A DNA stretch of 64,000 bases from Bifidobacterium sp. 7101 (GCF_000499285.1 NZ_AWUN01000002.1:124001-188000), one strand, 5' to 3'. Positions 7,384 to 17,432 are shown, counted from the first letter of the stretch. Made by a program: numbers and translations. Notes: a model not told the origin generated them from the sequence alone.

Positions 7384-10164
7384 TCAGTCCTCACTGTCGA
7401 AGGGATCGAAGTCCCTGCGCACGCGGCGACGGGGACGCTCGGAACGCTCCTCCCGGTCGGCCCGGTACTCGTCGTAGTGCTCGTCGGCGGCATAGCGCGG
7501 GTTCTCCCTGCGACCACGGTAACCGCCACGCCCGGAAGAGCGACGCTCATGACGACCGCCACGATCACCGCGGTCATCACGCTCGGAACGGCTGCTACGG
7601 CCACGACGCTCGCCACGGCCACGGCCGCCACGATCCTCGTCCTCGTCGCGGGAGGCCCGACGACGATCGCGACGGGAGCCACGGTCCTCGTCCTCGAACC
7701 AGTCTCCGCCATCCTCATAGTCGCGATCGCGGCTCTGACGACGGTGCCGGGGACGATCCTCCTGGTCCTCGTCGTCATAGTAGCGGTCATCACGCTCTGA
7801 GCGGGAGCGGCGTGGGGCCTCATACCGATCCTCACGCTCTGAGGAACGGCTGCGGCGATCACGACGATCACGGTCACCACGGCCGCTGCGCTCACGGCGA
7901 TCACCGCCACGGTCACGACGGTCTGTGCGACCGCCGCGATCACGGCCTCCTGCGGACTCCTGGTCCTCGAAGCCAGGGATGGCCAGGGAAATCTTGCCAC
8001 GGTCGTCCACACCCTGGACGATAACCTCGACGGTGTCGCCCTCCTTGAGGACGTCCTCCACGGAGTCGATACGCTCGCCGTTGGCCAGGTTGCGGATCTG
8101 CGAGATGTGCAGAAGTCCATCGGTGCCAGGGGTCAGGTTGACGAAAGCGCCGAAGCTGGTGATCTTGACCACCTTGCCGTTGAAGGTCTCCCCCGCCTCA
8201 GGCACGTGCGGGTTGGCGATCTGGTCGATGACCTCCTTGGCCTTGGCTGCAGCCTCGCCACCCTCGGAGGCTATGTAGACCGTGCCGTCATCCTCAATGG
8301 AGACGTCAGCGCCGGTGTCCTCCTGGATCTGGTTGATCATCTTGCCCTTGGGTCCGATGACCTCACCGATCTTGTCAACCGGAACCTGGGTGGTGATGAT
8401 GCGCGGCGCATAGGGGCTCATCTCGGCAGGCCCGTCGATGCACTCGTTGATGACGTCCAGGATGGTGGCCCGGGCTTCCTTGGCCTGCTGCAGGGCGGCG
8501 GCCAGGATGTCGGCGGGGATGCCGTCCAGCTTGGTGTCCAGCTGCAGGGAGGTGATGAACTCGGAGGTGCCGGCCACCTTGAAGTCCATGTCGCCGAAAG
8601 CATCCTCGGCGCCCAGAATATCGGTCAGGGTCTTGTAGGTGGGCCGACCGTCGACCTCACCTGTGACCAGGCCCATGGCAATGCCCGCCACAGGTGCCTT
8701 CAGGGGCACGCCGGCAGCCAGCAGAGACAGGGTGGAGGCGCAGACGGAGCCCATGGAGGTGGACCCGTTGGATCCGATGGCCTCGGAGACCTGACGGATG
8801 GCGTAGGGGAACTCCTCGCGGCTGGGCAGAACCGGGATCAGAGCGCGCTCGGCCAGGTTGCCGTGGCCCACCTCGCGGCGCTTAGGCGAACCCACGCGGC
8901 CGGTCTCGCCGGTCGAATAGGGCGGCATCTCGTAGTTGTGCATGTAGCGCTTGGTGGTGGGGCCGGACAGGGCGTCGATGGTCTGCTCCATCTTCAGCAT
9001 GTTCAGGGTAGTGACACCCAGCACCTGGGTCTCACCGCGCTGGAAGAGGGCGGAACCGTGTACGCGGGGCACCACGTCCACCTCAGCGGACAGGGTGCGG
9101 ATGTCGCGCAGGCCACGGCCGTCGATGCGGTAGTCCTGGGTCAGGATGCGGCGACGGACGATCTGGCGCTGGAGCTCCTTAAAGGCATTGCCCAGCTCCT
9201 TGTCCTTCTCGGCATCATCCATGTCGGTGAACTCGTCGGCCAGAGCCTCGCGGACCTTCTCCTTGATCTCGTGGATACGCTCCTGGCGGGGCAGCTTCTC
9301 CGCGATGGACAGGGCCTGGTCCAGGTCGGCGTGGGCCACCTGGTCGATGCGGGCATAGAGCTCGTCGGTGTACTCGGGGAAGAGCTGGAAGTCCTTGGTG
9401 GGCTTGGCAGCCTTGGCCTTGAGCTCGCTCTGGGCCTCGCACAGAACCTTGATGAAGGGCTTGGCAGCCTCGAGACCCTGGGCAACCACCTCTTCGTCGG
9501 GCTTGATCTGGCCCTCGTCATAGATCAGGCTCCAGGCGTTCTTGCCGGCGCCTGCCTCGATCATGGCGATGGCGACATCCCCGCCCTCGACCACACGGCC
9601 GGCCACGACCAGCTCGAAGACGGCGCGCTCGCGCTCGCTCCAGCGGGGGAAGGCCACCCACTGACCATCGATCAGGGCCAGACGCAGACCCGAGACCGGC
9701 CCCTCGAAGGGCAGTCCGGAAATCAGGGTGGAAGCGGAGGCCGCGTTCAGGGCCAGCACGTCGTAGGCATCCTCGGGGTTAACAGCCAGGATGGTCTCCA
9801 CAACCTGGACCTCGTTGCGCAGGGTGTGCGGGAAGAGGGGGCGCAGGGGGCGGTCAATCAACCGGCAGGCCAGGATGGCCTCGTTGGAGGGCCGACCCTC
9901 GCGGCGGAAGAAGGAGCCGGGGATCTTGCCCGCAGCGTACATCTTCTCTTCCACATCGACGGTCAGCGGGAAGAAATCGTAGTTCTCCTTGGGGCTGGAC
10001 CCGGCGGTGGTGGTGGACAGCACCATGGAATCGTCATCAAGATAGGCGGCTACTGCCCCATCCGCCTGCTGGGCGAGACGACCCGTCTCGAAGCGCACCG
10101 TGCGCTTGCCATATGATCCGTTATCGATCGTGGCTTCTACAGCCGTGATTTCGGGACCCTCCAT
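7384..10164 (-). CDS. pnp: polyribonucleotide nucleotidyltransferase (PNPase) with long Arg-rich tail
   Basis: PNPase degrades RNA 3' to 5' phosphorolytically. The 926-aa protein has two RNase PH domains; the second carries [23 protein letters not shown] domain ([13 protein letters not shown]) lies around residue 605 and an S1 domain ([19 protein letters not shown]) around 655-725. After residue 735 there is a tail of about 190 residues made almost wholly of Arg, Asp, Glu, Gly and Ser, with RGG, DRR and RRD repeats, far longer than in E. coli PNPase. ATG 10164 is chosen because AAAAGGAGG lies at ideal spacing; the frame stays open upstream to 10311 but has no ribosome site there. The tail is probably disordered and RNA-binding. 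Confidence 0.95.
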   Translation of the reverse strand: MEGPEITAVEATIDNGSYGKRTVRFETGRLAQQADGAVAAYLDDDSMVLSTTTAGSSPKENYDFFPLTVDVEEKMYAAGKIPGSFFRREGRPSNEAILACRLIDRPLRPLFPHTLRNEVQVVETILAVNPEDAYDVLALNAASASTLISGLPFEGPVSGLRLALIDGQWVAFPRWSERERAVFELVVAGRVVEGGDVAIAMIEAGAGKNAWSLIYDEGQIKPDEEVVAQGLEAAKPFIKVLCEAQSELKAKAAKPTKDFQLFPEYTDELYARIDQVAHADLDQALSIAEKLPRQERIHEIKEKVREALADEFTDMDDAEKDKELGNAFKELQRQIVRRRILTQDYRIDGRGLRDIRTLSAEVDVVPRVHGSALFQRGETQVLGVTTLNMLKMEQTIDALSGPTTKRYMHNYEMPPYSTGETGRVGSPKRREVGHGNLAERALIPVLPSREEFPYAIRQVSEAIGSNGSTSMGSVCASTLSLLAAGVPLKAPVAGIAMGLVTGEVDGRPTYKTLTDILGAEDAFGDMDFKVAGTSEFITSLQLDTKLDGIPADILAAALQQAKEARATILDVINECIDGPAEMSPYAPRIITTQVPVDKIGEVIGPKGKMINQIQEDTGADVSIEDDGTVYIASEGGEAAAKAKEVIDQIANPHVPEAGETFNGKVVKITSFGAFVNLTPGTDGLLHISQIRNLANGERIDSVEDVLKEGDTVEVIVQGVDDRGKISLAIPGFEDQESAGGRDRGGRTDRRDRGGDRRERSGRGDRDRRDRRSRSSEREDRYEAPRRSRSERDDRYYDDEDQEDRPRHRRQSRDRDYEDGGDWFEDEDRGSRRDRRRASRDEDEDRGGRGRGERRGRSSRSERDDRGDRGGRHERRSSGRGGYRGRRENPRYAADEHYDEYRADREERSERPRRRVRRDFDPFDSED

Positions 10165-10374
10165 AGGGTTCCTCCTTTTGTTTACTGCTTGTTTACTACC
10201 TGATGTCAGGATGCTCGGCATCAATTGACTGCCGGAGATCCTTCTACTTCGGTCTGGTCCTGCCGAACCCCATGTCCGGCTATCTTCATTCCTTGCGGAC
10301 CAACCTTGCATTTCAACTCGGCACCATCTTCTACAACCCCATCCCGGGGTTAACGGTGCCTGGTTCAGTCATGC

Positions 10375-10402
10375 AAAAGCGCCCGAGCGCTAGGCCCGGG
10401 CG
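10375..10402 (-). terminator. Rho-independent terminator after rpsO
   Basis: The minus-strand hairpin CGCCCG...CGGGCG (10380-10402) is followed by CTTTTG, 12 bases beyond the rpsO stop. It separates rpsO from pnp. Confidence 0.7.
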
Positions 10403-10414
10403 AAAGCATGCATA

Positions 10415-10684
10415 TTAGTGGCGCAGTCCAAGACGCTCCACCAGGGAACGGTAGCGGTTGATGTCCACCTTCTTGAGGTAATCCAGCAACCGGCGACGAT
10501 GGCCGACCATGAGCAGCAGACCGCGACGCGAATGATGGTCGTGCTGATGCTGCTTGAGGTGCTCGGTCAGGTCGGAGATGCGCTTGCTCAGCAGAGCCAC
10601 CTGGACCTCGGGGGAACCGGTGTCACCCTCGTGGGTCGCGTATTCCTTGACGATTGCCTGCTTCTGCTCACTCGTAAGAGCCAC
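10415..10684 (-). CDS. rpsO: 30S ribosomal protein S15
   Basis: An 89-aa S15 that binds 16S rRNA helices early in small-subunit assembly. Typical segments are [27 protein letters not shown] near the start (seen as two overlapping motifs), [21 protein letters not shown] and [13 protein letters not shown] at the end. The length matches the family exactly. The start codon is GTG at 10684, preceded by GAGGAGG at good spacing. The rpsO-pnp order is widely conserved; here a terminator lies between them. A TATAAT box lies about 90 bases upstream. Confidence 0.97.
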   Translation of the reverse strand: MALTSEQKQAIVKEYATHEGDTGSPEVQVALLSKRISDLTEHLKQHQHDHHSRRGLLLMVGHRRRLLDYLKKVDINRYRSLVERLGLRH

Positions 10685-10773
10685 GGCTCCTCCTCTTGCA
10701 TTCTTCCGTTACGCGGTGCACCAGCCCTATGCTGAAGCGCTCTCGATCCGCGGGCGAAACACGCCAAAAGTCT

Positions 10774-10779
10774 ATTATA
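10774..10779 (-). promoter_or_regulatory. -10 box of the rpsO promoter
   Basis: A consensus TATAAT on the minus strand, preceded by TGTG (extended -10 type), lies about 90 bases before the rpsO GTG. No good -35 hexamer is seen (GTTTGT at 17-bp spacing). The predicted leader of about 80 nt could hold the S15 autoregulatory structure, but I did not resolve one. Confidence 0.55.
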
Positions 10780-11002
10780 CACATTTTGCGGACCAAACAA
10801 ACAGCGACGGAATCAACAAAATGAAGGAAAGCATAACGAAAATTGGATTAGTGCCAATGAGGAATGGGCCATTTCACTCCGATGTAACGAAGATGCCGCA
10901 CTGTGTTGCACGAACCGACCGTGATTTACCGTGTAGCCCTACCATAGGTTTTAGAGAAGTTGAAGGAATGTAACTTCATTCATCCACCAAAGAGGGCACC
11001 TA

Positions 11003-11307
11003 ATGAAACAATCCGAGCAGAACTCCATCAAATCAGAAAATATCATTCTTCCTTTGGGATCCGTAGTGAAAACCAGAAGAGACCCTGGTACCCTGCTGGT
11101 TACATGCATGGTACAACGGGTTACTTTGACTATGGTGCCGTACAATTCCCGTATGGCATGACTGATCCGGCCAAGATCGTTTTCTTCAACCGCCAAGACG
11201 TGACGGAAATAGTGTTCATGGGATATATCAACGCCGAGGAACGATCCTATGAACGAAGGTTTGATGAAGTCACCAAATCAACCTCCTACCCCCACCTTCA
11301 TCTCTGA
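11003..11307 (+). pseudogene. frameshifted DUF4176-like gene
   Basis: The N-terminal part, starting at ATG 11003, reads MKQSEQNSIKSENIILPLGS, with the LPLGSVV motif typical of DUF4176. About 30 codons later the conserved C-terminal part (GYFDYGAVQFPYGM, then FFNRQDVTEIVFMGYINAEE) continues in another frame and ends at 11307. The switch lies near 11090-11115. DUF4176 proteins are small accessory proteins often found beside type VII secretion substrates. The gene is broken by a one- or two-base indel, unless the sequence has an error. The surroundings are AT-richer than the flanking core and contain other decayed ORFs. Confidence 0.65.
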
Positions 11308-11408
11308 TTCAGTTACCGGTCACATAGGACATACTCGATAAAAGGGATAGAGGGGAGAAGACCAAAAACGGCCTTGACGGATGCGTTAATGAAGCAACCG
11401 CCTAGGCT

Positions 11409-11751
11409 ATGCAACTCAACACATTGAACCGCTCTTTCATGGTCGGCGATTTTCTTTCTGGCGGTTTTGAATCATTGAACGGCATTGCTGATTCCTTCGG
11501 CACATACTGACAACAGGCAGCTACCCAAGATGCTATGGCTCATGGCCTGATCACTGCCTGTGGTGGTGTTATCGGTGCTGCAGCATGAGCTGCCGCTGGA
11601 GCAGTTGTGGGATTCAATCGCCCCTGGGCCAAGTACGATTGTAGGAGGTGGAATTGGTTTAGCCGTAGGATACCTCGGTACAGTAGCCGGCAACGCTTTT
11701 TACGACGATTCCGTCAATCGCGGGAATGGAGATGACAGTGGGGCCACATGA
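11409..11751 (+). pseudogene. decayed Gly/Ala-rich ORF
   Basis: From ATG 11409 the frame reads MQLNTLNRSFMVGDFLSGGF, meets a TGA, continues with a Gly/Ala-rich hydrophobic run (AHGLITACGGVIGAAA), meets another TGA and continues (AAAGAVVGFN). A further Gly-rich segment (VGGGIGLAVGYLGTVAGNAF) ends at 11751 in a different frame. The composition resembles the hydrophobic Gly-rich part of polymorphic toxins or bacteriocins, but I do not recognise a family. Next to the broken DUF4176 gene it may be the remnant of a secreted effector. Confidence 0.4.
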
Positions 11752-11844
11752 AGGACAATCTATGGTAGCTTTCCCACTGTCTTCTGCATCGCCATGTGCG
11801 CGGCTCGGATTGAAACCGGGGATGACATTAGTGGGGGCGTACTG

Positions 11845-13170
11845 ATGTTGTACCTATTGATAGATGTCGTATTAGGCTCTCCGGCGATGCTGGTCTGGTT
11901 GTTTGTGTTGATGTCGTTCAATGCGTGGAGGTCGAGGCGGCTGATGGACCGCGTCCTGGCGCCCTACCTCCTGGCGCGGGGCCTGTGCCTGCAGACCTTC
12001 CAGGGGCATGTGTGGCGGCGGCGCGGCAGGATCGGCCGGCCCCGGCCTGGGCAGGTCCTACCCCTGGGCTCGCTGGTCGTCCTGGCCGACGGGCCTGCCA
12101 GCGTATCCGGGGCCTACAGAGGTACCGGATGGTTCGACGGTCTGGGAGAGGACGGGCTAGTGGTCCGTCTGGTCGGCCAGTATGTGCAGCCACCCGAACA
12201 GACCACCGGGTCATCCGGTCCATGGTACGCGGGCAGGATCTGCTCCGTTGGCGGCCTTGCCTGCGGACCCGGCGTAGTTCCCGGGGGCGACGCCCCCCTG
12301 CCCGAGGTCGGCGTCGGCCACACCCCCGACCCCGACCTGGTCATCTTCACCCAGGACCAGGTCAGCCTCCTGGCCTGGAAGGGACCCGACAACCCCGTCA
12401 CCAGGCTCCTGCGCGCCCGCCAGGTCCGCGCCCTCGCCCGCGATCACCGGCGGGAGGACCAGGTTCGCCGCCGGACACAGCCGACGCCGAACTGGCACGC
12501 CAGCCGCCCCGCATGGTGGCGCTACGAAGCCATCGGCTTCCTGCCCGACCGGTTCACCCGCGTCTACTGGGACCGCGTCCGCAACCAGCCCGTTAAGGCC
12601 CCCATGCGCTACCGGACCCCGGAAGCCAGGGAATACAACAGAAGACACTACTCTGTCCCCTTATCCATCATCGCGCTGATCGTCATCATCTTCATATCCG
12701 CCTTAAAAATAGCCCGCGCATGGCACCGCTTCGAACCGTACCATCCACTCCAGGGCGGCGATGTCCTCCTGGGCATGCCCCGACGGACCACAGCGATCGT
12801 CAGCTGCGTCCTAGGCCTCGCCATCGGCGTCGGCGCATGGGTTTGGGCCACCCACCGGCAATTCCCCCAACACCAAATGACCCCGGCCAGCAGCCGCGAA
12901 CTCCAAATCGCCCTCGACAATTACTGGATCGGCATGCGATACATCACAGGAACTACCATCCCCTACACCATGCATGTCCTCGGCTACAGCGTTTACATCC
13001 TGGTGCCGCTCATGCTCCTCACTGATTTCTTCACCCTTCCCGAATGGGTCCATACCCTCATGGGCTGGCCCGTGGTCGCTCTGTTTGTGACCTGCGGGAG
13101 CCTAATCATCATAGATACCTCCTACGCCGAGCGGATAGCCAAACGCCTGGATCGGGAATTAGCGGAGTAA
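11845..13170 (+). CDS. hypothetical membrane protein, 441 aa
   Basis: I do not recognise the family. The protein has a hydrophobic N-terminus (about residues 2-24, LIDVVLGSPAMLVWLFVLM). A long soluble segment rich in Arg, Pro and Gly follows, with VIFTQDQVSLLAWKGPDNP near its middle. Four further hydrophobic stretches lie in the C-terminal third (from about residue 268), ending with a short charged tail (ERIAKRLDRELAE). The gene is strongly GC-biased in codon third positions, unlike the AT-richer decayed ORFs before it, so it looks intact and expressed. ATG 11845 is used because the hydrophobic segment follows; the frame is open back to 11794. A role beside the decayed DUF4176 and effector-like ORFs is only a guess. 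Confidence 0.65.
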   Translation: MLYLLIDVVLGSPAMLVWLFVLMSFNAWRSRRLMDRVLAPYLLARGLCLQTFQGHVWRRRGRIGRPRPGQVLPLGSLVVLADGPASVSGAYRGTGWFDGLGEDGLVVRLVGQYVQPPEQTTGSSGPWYAGRICSVGGLACGPGVVPGGDAPLPEVGVGHTPDPDLVIFTQDQVSLLAWKGPDNPVTRLLRARQVRALARDHRREDQVRRRTQPTPNWHASRPAWWRYEAIGFLPDRFTRVYWDRVRNQPVKAPMRYRTPEAREYNRRHYSVPLSIIALIVIIFISALKIARAWHRFEPYHPLQGGDVLLGMPRRTTAIVSCVLGLAIGVGAWVWATHRQFPQHQMTPASSRELQIALDNYWIGMRYITGTTIPYTMHVLGYSVYILVPLMLLTDFFTLPEWVHTLMGWPVVALFVTCGSLIIIDTSYAERIAKRLDRELAE

Positions 13171-13329
13171 AGCCCATATGCATCAACCCCATCCCCGTGA
13201 TCAATTGCGCTCTGGCCTTACGCTCGCGCCTCTTGACAGCGTGCAGACAGGAATCAACCCAAAACAACAACTGACAGTTACCGACACCCATCGTGCAGCA
13301 TATTCTGGTAAATTCAGCGATCCTATGAT

Positions 13330-14046
13330 TCATGCCGCGGTGATGAGGCCTCCGAAGAGGACGATGGCGATGGCCGCCAGCTCGATGATGAAGAATAAGG
13401 AGAGGGCCGACCAGCTGTGGGTCAGCGTGTTCCAGGGGGAATCCTTGCGCACGCAGACCAGGATGGCAACGAAAACGACCGCAAAGACCGCCACGCCCAG
13501 ACCGGCCGCGATGATGCCCAAGTTGGCCGCGTTGGCCAGGATGGCCTGATGCTGGTAGACGACAAAGGTGCTGTACCAGAAGTTCATCTTGAGCAGGCAG
13601 AGTCCGGCGATCAGCTGTTCTGCAGCCAGGCCCAGCACGAAGACCACCCGCCAGAACCATGAGGACGACTCGATGATGGACATGCCGATGCCCATAAAGG
13701 TCAGCACGGTCACTGTCCAGGCAATCAGGGCTATGCCTCGCGGGTCCAGGACCGAGGCATAGTGGAGAACGCCCTGGGTGTGGTTGATGGCCAGCGAGCG
13801 GCCATATCCATAAGGAATGACGATGGCCAGGAGGACCGCCAGCGCGAAGACAACCCAGCGAACCGGACGGGCACGGCGCTGCTCGATCTCAGCCAACGAG
13901 TACTCCGAATCCGGAATGGTCGCCTCAGGATGAGCCGAGACCTTGTTCACCGCAGTCGCCTCATCCGGGTGCGATGGTACGGCTGTGGAACCAGTTGAAT
14001 CGCTTTTGCCGGGTTCCGCGCCATCCGCATCGTCGAATTGCTCCAT
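13330..14046 (-). CDS. hypothetical membrane protein, 238 aa
   Basis: I do not recognise the family. The first 70 residues are soluble, acidic and Ser/Pro-rich (MEQFDDADGAEPGKSDSTGS). They lead into ARPVRWVVFALAVLLAI, the first of five predicted transmembrane segments. The rest is mostly hydrophobic, with short loops (SIIESSSWFWRVVFVLGLA, LLKMNFWYSTFVVYQH). ATG 14046 follows GGAGGTG at good spacing; the open frame to 14085 is not needed. It stands alone, convergent with the 441-aa gene. It could be a small transporter-like or envelope-stress protein; no catalytic motif is visible. Confidence 0.7.
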   Translation of the reverse strand: MEQFDDADGAEPGKSDSTGSTAVPSHPDEATAVNKVSAHPEATIPDSEYSLAEIEQRRARPVRWVVFALAVLLAIVIPYGYGRSLAINHTQGVLHYASVLDPRGIALIAWTVTVLTFMGIGMSIIESSSWFWRVVFVLGLAAEQLIAGLCLLKMNFWYSTFVVYQHQAILANAANLGIIAAGLGVAVFAVVFVAILVCVRKDSPWNTLTHSWSALSLFFIIELAAIAIVLFGGLITAA

Positions 14047-14336
14047 CGGCGACCACACCTCCAAGTCCGCTGCTCGTGGACACATCGCCTACAAGCTTAT
14101 ACCGGGAGGCGCATCCGCACCCAGGAACACCCGGGCCGCATCTTCTGCCCAACCAATCATGCGCATCTGAAAACCATGACAATCCGTATTCAAACACCCC
14201 GCTAGTCATCTGCTAAGCGGTAATGGACGCCTTGAAGGCAGAAGCAACCTTCAATCAGGGCGCACCAATGCGATTGCTGGGGCTGAAGGAGAATCAAACA
14301 CTCATGTTCGAACCATGAAGCGGTGATGGATGCTCC

Positions 14337-14391
14337 CCGGCGCTCCTATAGCGCTCCATTTACCGATTGCAACAACCTATAGGAGCCCCGG
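14337..14391. repeat. 15-bp inverted repeat
   Basis: The arms CCGGCGCTCCTATAG (14337-14351) and CTATAGGAGCCCCGG (14377-14391) pair with one mismatch across a 25-base loop. It lies just past the stop of the 94-aa gene. No T-run follows on either strand, so it may be a weak terminator or a mobile-element scar. Confidence 0.5.
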
Positions 14392-14397
14392 AATGAG

Positions 14398-14682
14398 TCA
14401 GTCGAACTGCCTGATGCCGAGGACATCGTAGAAACTCACCTTGCTATTGCCGCCGAAGCCAGCACCATAGTTCGTCCCATAGTATGTACGATCAGGCTGG
14501 ATCATTTTCCTGTCCTCATCATCCAGCGAATCCCAGACCCGGCGTTCGGTCTCATCCATATCATCAGTGATGGGATACCATGACGCGTAACTGTTGATCC
14601 GGTCATCAGGAATATGGTCATGAGTGGTGCAGGCCTTATCCTTGGATGCCATTTTTCTCATGAAATCCTCATCCATAGCCAT
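14398..14682 (-). CDS. small acidic hypothetical protein, 94 aa
   Basis: An unrecognised soluble protein rich in Asp, Met, Tyr and Gly. It contains SYASWYPITDDMDETERRVW followed by DSLDDEDRKM, then a C-terminal aromatic/Gly segment (YYGTNYGAGFGGNSK). There is no signal peptide or membrane segment. ATG 14682 has GAGGAG five bases upstream; the methionine two codons later is equally placed. It is bounded by an inverted repeat downstream and lies between core-like genes and the CRISPR array. A cargo or phage-type origin is possible, but nothing in the sequence proves it. Confidence 0.5.
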   Translation of the reverse strand: MAMDEDFMRKMASKDKACTTHDHIPDDRINSYASWYPITDDMDETERRVWDSLDDEDRKMIQPDRTYYGTNYGAGFGGNSKVSFYDVLGIRQFD

Positions 14683-14948
14683 TCATCTCCTCTCATATTT
14701 GTGTTCCTGAAAGGCATCATCCGATGGCCCGTAGAACCATTCCTGCAGATGCAGGGGAGCACGGCACTTTCGGGGGCTAGTAACAAGCAAATGGTATAAA
14801 AACGACTGACACAATACCGAAGCAACAACTCGTAATCCTGCTTAGTAGGAGTACAATTTATCACGGAGTTTTGGTGAAAGAACTGATTTGATACGTGTTA
14901 CCGATAGAAAACAGTGCTGTCTGGATAATTCAAAGTAACGCAATCAGT

Positions 14949-14980
14949 TTTCCAATTCAGGCTTCTATGAAAGGGGCTAC
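14949..14980. repeat. fossil CRISPR repeat beyond the array end
   Basis: This stretch matches the array consensus at about 22 of 31 positions, keeping the TGAA core and the terminal AC. It lies 35 bases before the first clear repeat, the same spacing as a spacer. It is best read as a decayed 31st repeat at the old (leader-distal) end. Confidence 0.6.
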
Positions 14981-15015
14981 GCATTTACCGCAGGTAGAGA
15001 ACCATCGTAGTGGTA

Positions 15016-16972
15016 TTCCCAACCCACGCTCCCGTGAAGGGAGCGACGCCGCACCCTCCATATCAGCTCCATCCGAACACATTTCAATCCACGCTCCCGT
15101 GAAGGGAGCGACCCGGGGCCTGCCTGCGGTCGTTGGCCTGGTCGATATTTCAATCCACGCTCCCGTGAAGGGAGCGACAGACGGGCCGGATTGCACTGTC
15201 GTACAGCCAATGATTTCAATCCACGCTCCCGTGAAGGAAGCGACGTCTGTCAACTGAGATAAGGACGCAGATGCAGTGGGCATTTCAATCCACGCTCCCG
15301 TGAAGGGAGCGACACATCACGCCCGTTGGCAGCAACGGCTTGGATATATTTCAATCCACGCTCCCGTGAAGGGAGCGACTGCTATGCGATAGTCGCCTAC
15401 CGGCTGGCATCAGAATTTCAATCCACGCTCCCGTGAAGGGAGCGACGATCGCGTGAACGTCCTCGAAGCCGGTCCAGGTATTTCAATCCACGCTCCCGTG
15501 AAGGGAGCGACGGCCAGGCAAGTAGGGTGCCCGCAGGGAGATATATTTCAATCCACGCTCCCGTGAAGGGAGCGACCACAGTGGGCAAACTGGCAGACCA
15601 TGTATCAAAGATTTCAATCCACGCTCCCGTGAAGGGAGCGACTAGTCGATGCGCCGCTCCTGCGGGCTCCCCTTGTCATTTCAATCCACGCTCCCGTGAA
15701 GGGAGCGACCTACATAGAGCACCTCCTTTCAGGTGTGTATCTCATTTCAATCCACGCTCCCGTGAAGGGAGCGACCTGACCGGGACGTGTGACATGCCCA
15801 AGGTCACACCAATTTCAATCCACGCTCCCGTGAAGGGAGCGACCGGGTACACCAGGCCGAAACCCTTATCCCCGTAGAATTTCAATCCACGCTCCCGTGA
15901 AGGGAGCGACCGCGACGAGGTCGTCACAGTCCGTCTTCCTCATTGATTTCAATCCACGCTCCCGTGAAGGGAGCGACCGGCCTCGATGCAAGTGGCCGGC
16001 AGCCGCTCGGGATTTCAATCCACGCTCCCGTGAAGGGAGCGACGGCAGCTCCAGGCCCAGACTGCCGTCGAAGCAGATATTTCAATCCACGCTCCCGTGA
16101 AGGGAGCGACTTCTGCCTTCGACTTCCTGCGCGTCTTTGGGGCTATTTCAATCCACGCTCCCGTAAAGGGAGCGACGGGCATGACCACCTCGCCCAGGCT
16201 GTCGACGTTGCCATTTCAATCCACGCTCCCGTGAAGGGAGCGACCAGCGAAGCCCTGCTGGAAAAACTCCTGGTCAGATTTCAATCCACGCTCCCGTGAA
16301 GGGAGCGACCGTCATAACCCTGGTGCAGCCAGCCGCGCGTGGTATTTCAATCCACGCTCCCGTGAAGGGAGCGACTTGCGGGTCTGCTCCTGGTAATCGG
16401 CATCTTTGATATTTCAATCCACGCTCCCGTGAAGGGAGCGACTCATTCATGACACCAAGCGCCGACACTAACCCGATTTCAATCCACGCTCCCGTGAAGG
16501 GAGCGACCTGACCTGCCCTGAGGGCAGCTGGGCGCTGACGATATTTCAATCCACGCTCCCGTGAAGGGAGCGACACCTGGATGATAGGCCGGATCAGCAG
16601 TACTATGCGATTTCAATCCACGCTCCCGTGAAGGGAGCGACCGGAAATCAACGTCTCCAGGAACAAAAAGGGGCGATTTCAATCCACGCTCCCGTGAAGG
16701 GAGCGACCCTCGCAGGATGTTGCAGATTCGGTGCGCGTGCCTATTTCAATCCACGCTCCCGTGAAGGGAGCGACGTTATCTACCAGACGACACCAGACCA
16801 AAACCCGCCAATTTCAATCCACGCTCCCGTGAAGGGAGCGACCCCCCTTGGCCTTCCATTGGGCGAGCGTATCGGTATTTCAATCCACGCTCCCGTGAAG
16901 GGAGCGACCAAGAGGAGAAGCGCGATTTTACGGACGAGGAATTTCAATCCACGCTCCCGTGAAGGGAGCGAC
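15016..16972 (-). CRISPR. type I-C CRISPR array, 30 repeats and 29 spacers
   Basis: The repeat is 32 nt. Read in crRNA orientation (minus strand) it starts GTCGCTCCC, has the loop TTCAC, closes with GGGAGCG and ends TGGATTGAAAT, which is the classic I-C form with a 7-bp stem. I count 30 units with starts every 64-69 bases; spacers are 33-37 nt. The leader-proximal end is at 16972 next to cas2; the oldest end is at 15016. That end repeat is degenerate (TTCCCAAC where the others have TTTCAAT before CCACGC). Single-base variants occur at 15213-15244 (GGAAG for GGGAG) and 16145-16176 (GTAAA for GTGAA). All the rest appear identical. No spacer matched elsewhere in the window by eye. Confidence 0.98.
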
Positions 16973-17432
16973 AGCGCAATGATACATCCAATGGCCAATA
17001 TATGGTCGGCCTTTAATGGCCGACGACTTCCAAAAGCCTAACCCAACTACCTAGTTTCTATCACTAGTCGCGGAATTGAAACAGTGCTTTAAGTCGATAA
17101 CATCACTATTCAGTTATCAAACAACCGTTCATCCGTTTCACTAAAATTCTAGCTTTTTTCGCACCTATAGCTTTCCGCTTGTAACTTTGAAAAGAACACT
17201 GACCACAAAAACATGCGAAATTTAGCTCGGATGTTGTCATAAAGCAACGATCTGCAGCGCGAAGGATCAGACGAATACATGATTGCTAGAGTTTCGCGTC
17301 AACTATGGTCCAGAACATCAGTCAGCATAATGCACTGTTTACAGAATTACACCAACCACTTAACCAGCGTCTAATTTCAGTGACTCAAACAATACAAGAC
17401 AATCAAAATCATATAACCAAAGTCCCATGATT
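16973..17432 (-). promoter_or_regulatory. CRISPR leader region
   Basis: These 460 bases lie between cas2 and the newest repeat, on the side expected for the leader (transcription toward lower coordinates). The stretch is AT-rich with no ORF. A perfect 7-bp palindrome, GTCGGCC-TTTAAT-GGCCGAC (17005-17024), starts 33 bases from the first repeat and may be a binding site for the integration complex or a host factor. I could not place a single convincing promoter. Confidence 0.7.

Noticed and set aside
8107-10116. A 669-codon plus-strand frame over pnp
   Set aside because: Antisense shadow of PNPase with no motif or ribosome site.
14895-17041. Several open frames inside the CRISPR array
   Set aside because: They are translations of the repeat (recurring SIHAPVKGAT or PSRERGLK), not genes.
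17067-17082. GTCGCGGAATTGAAAC on the plus strand in the leader, like a repeat in reverse direction
   Set aside because: Only the two ends match, no stem can form and no target or terminator follows. Probably chance, though another anti-repeat-like element cannot be fully excluded.
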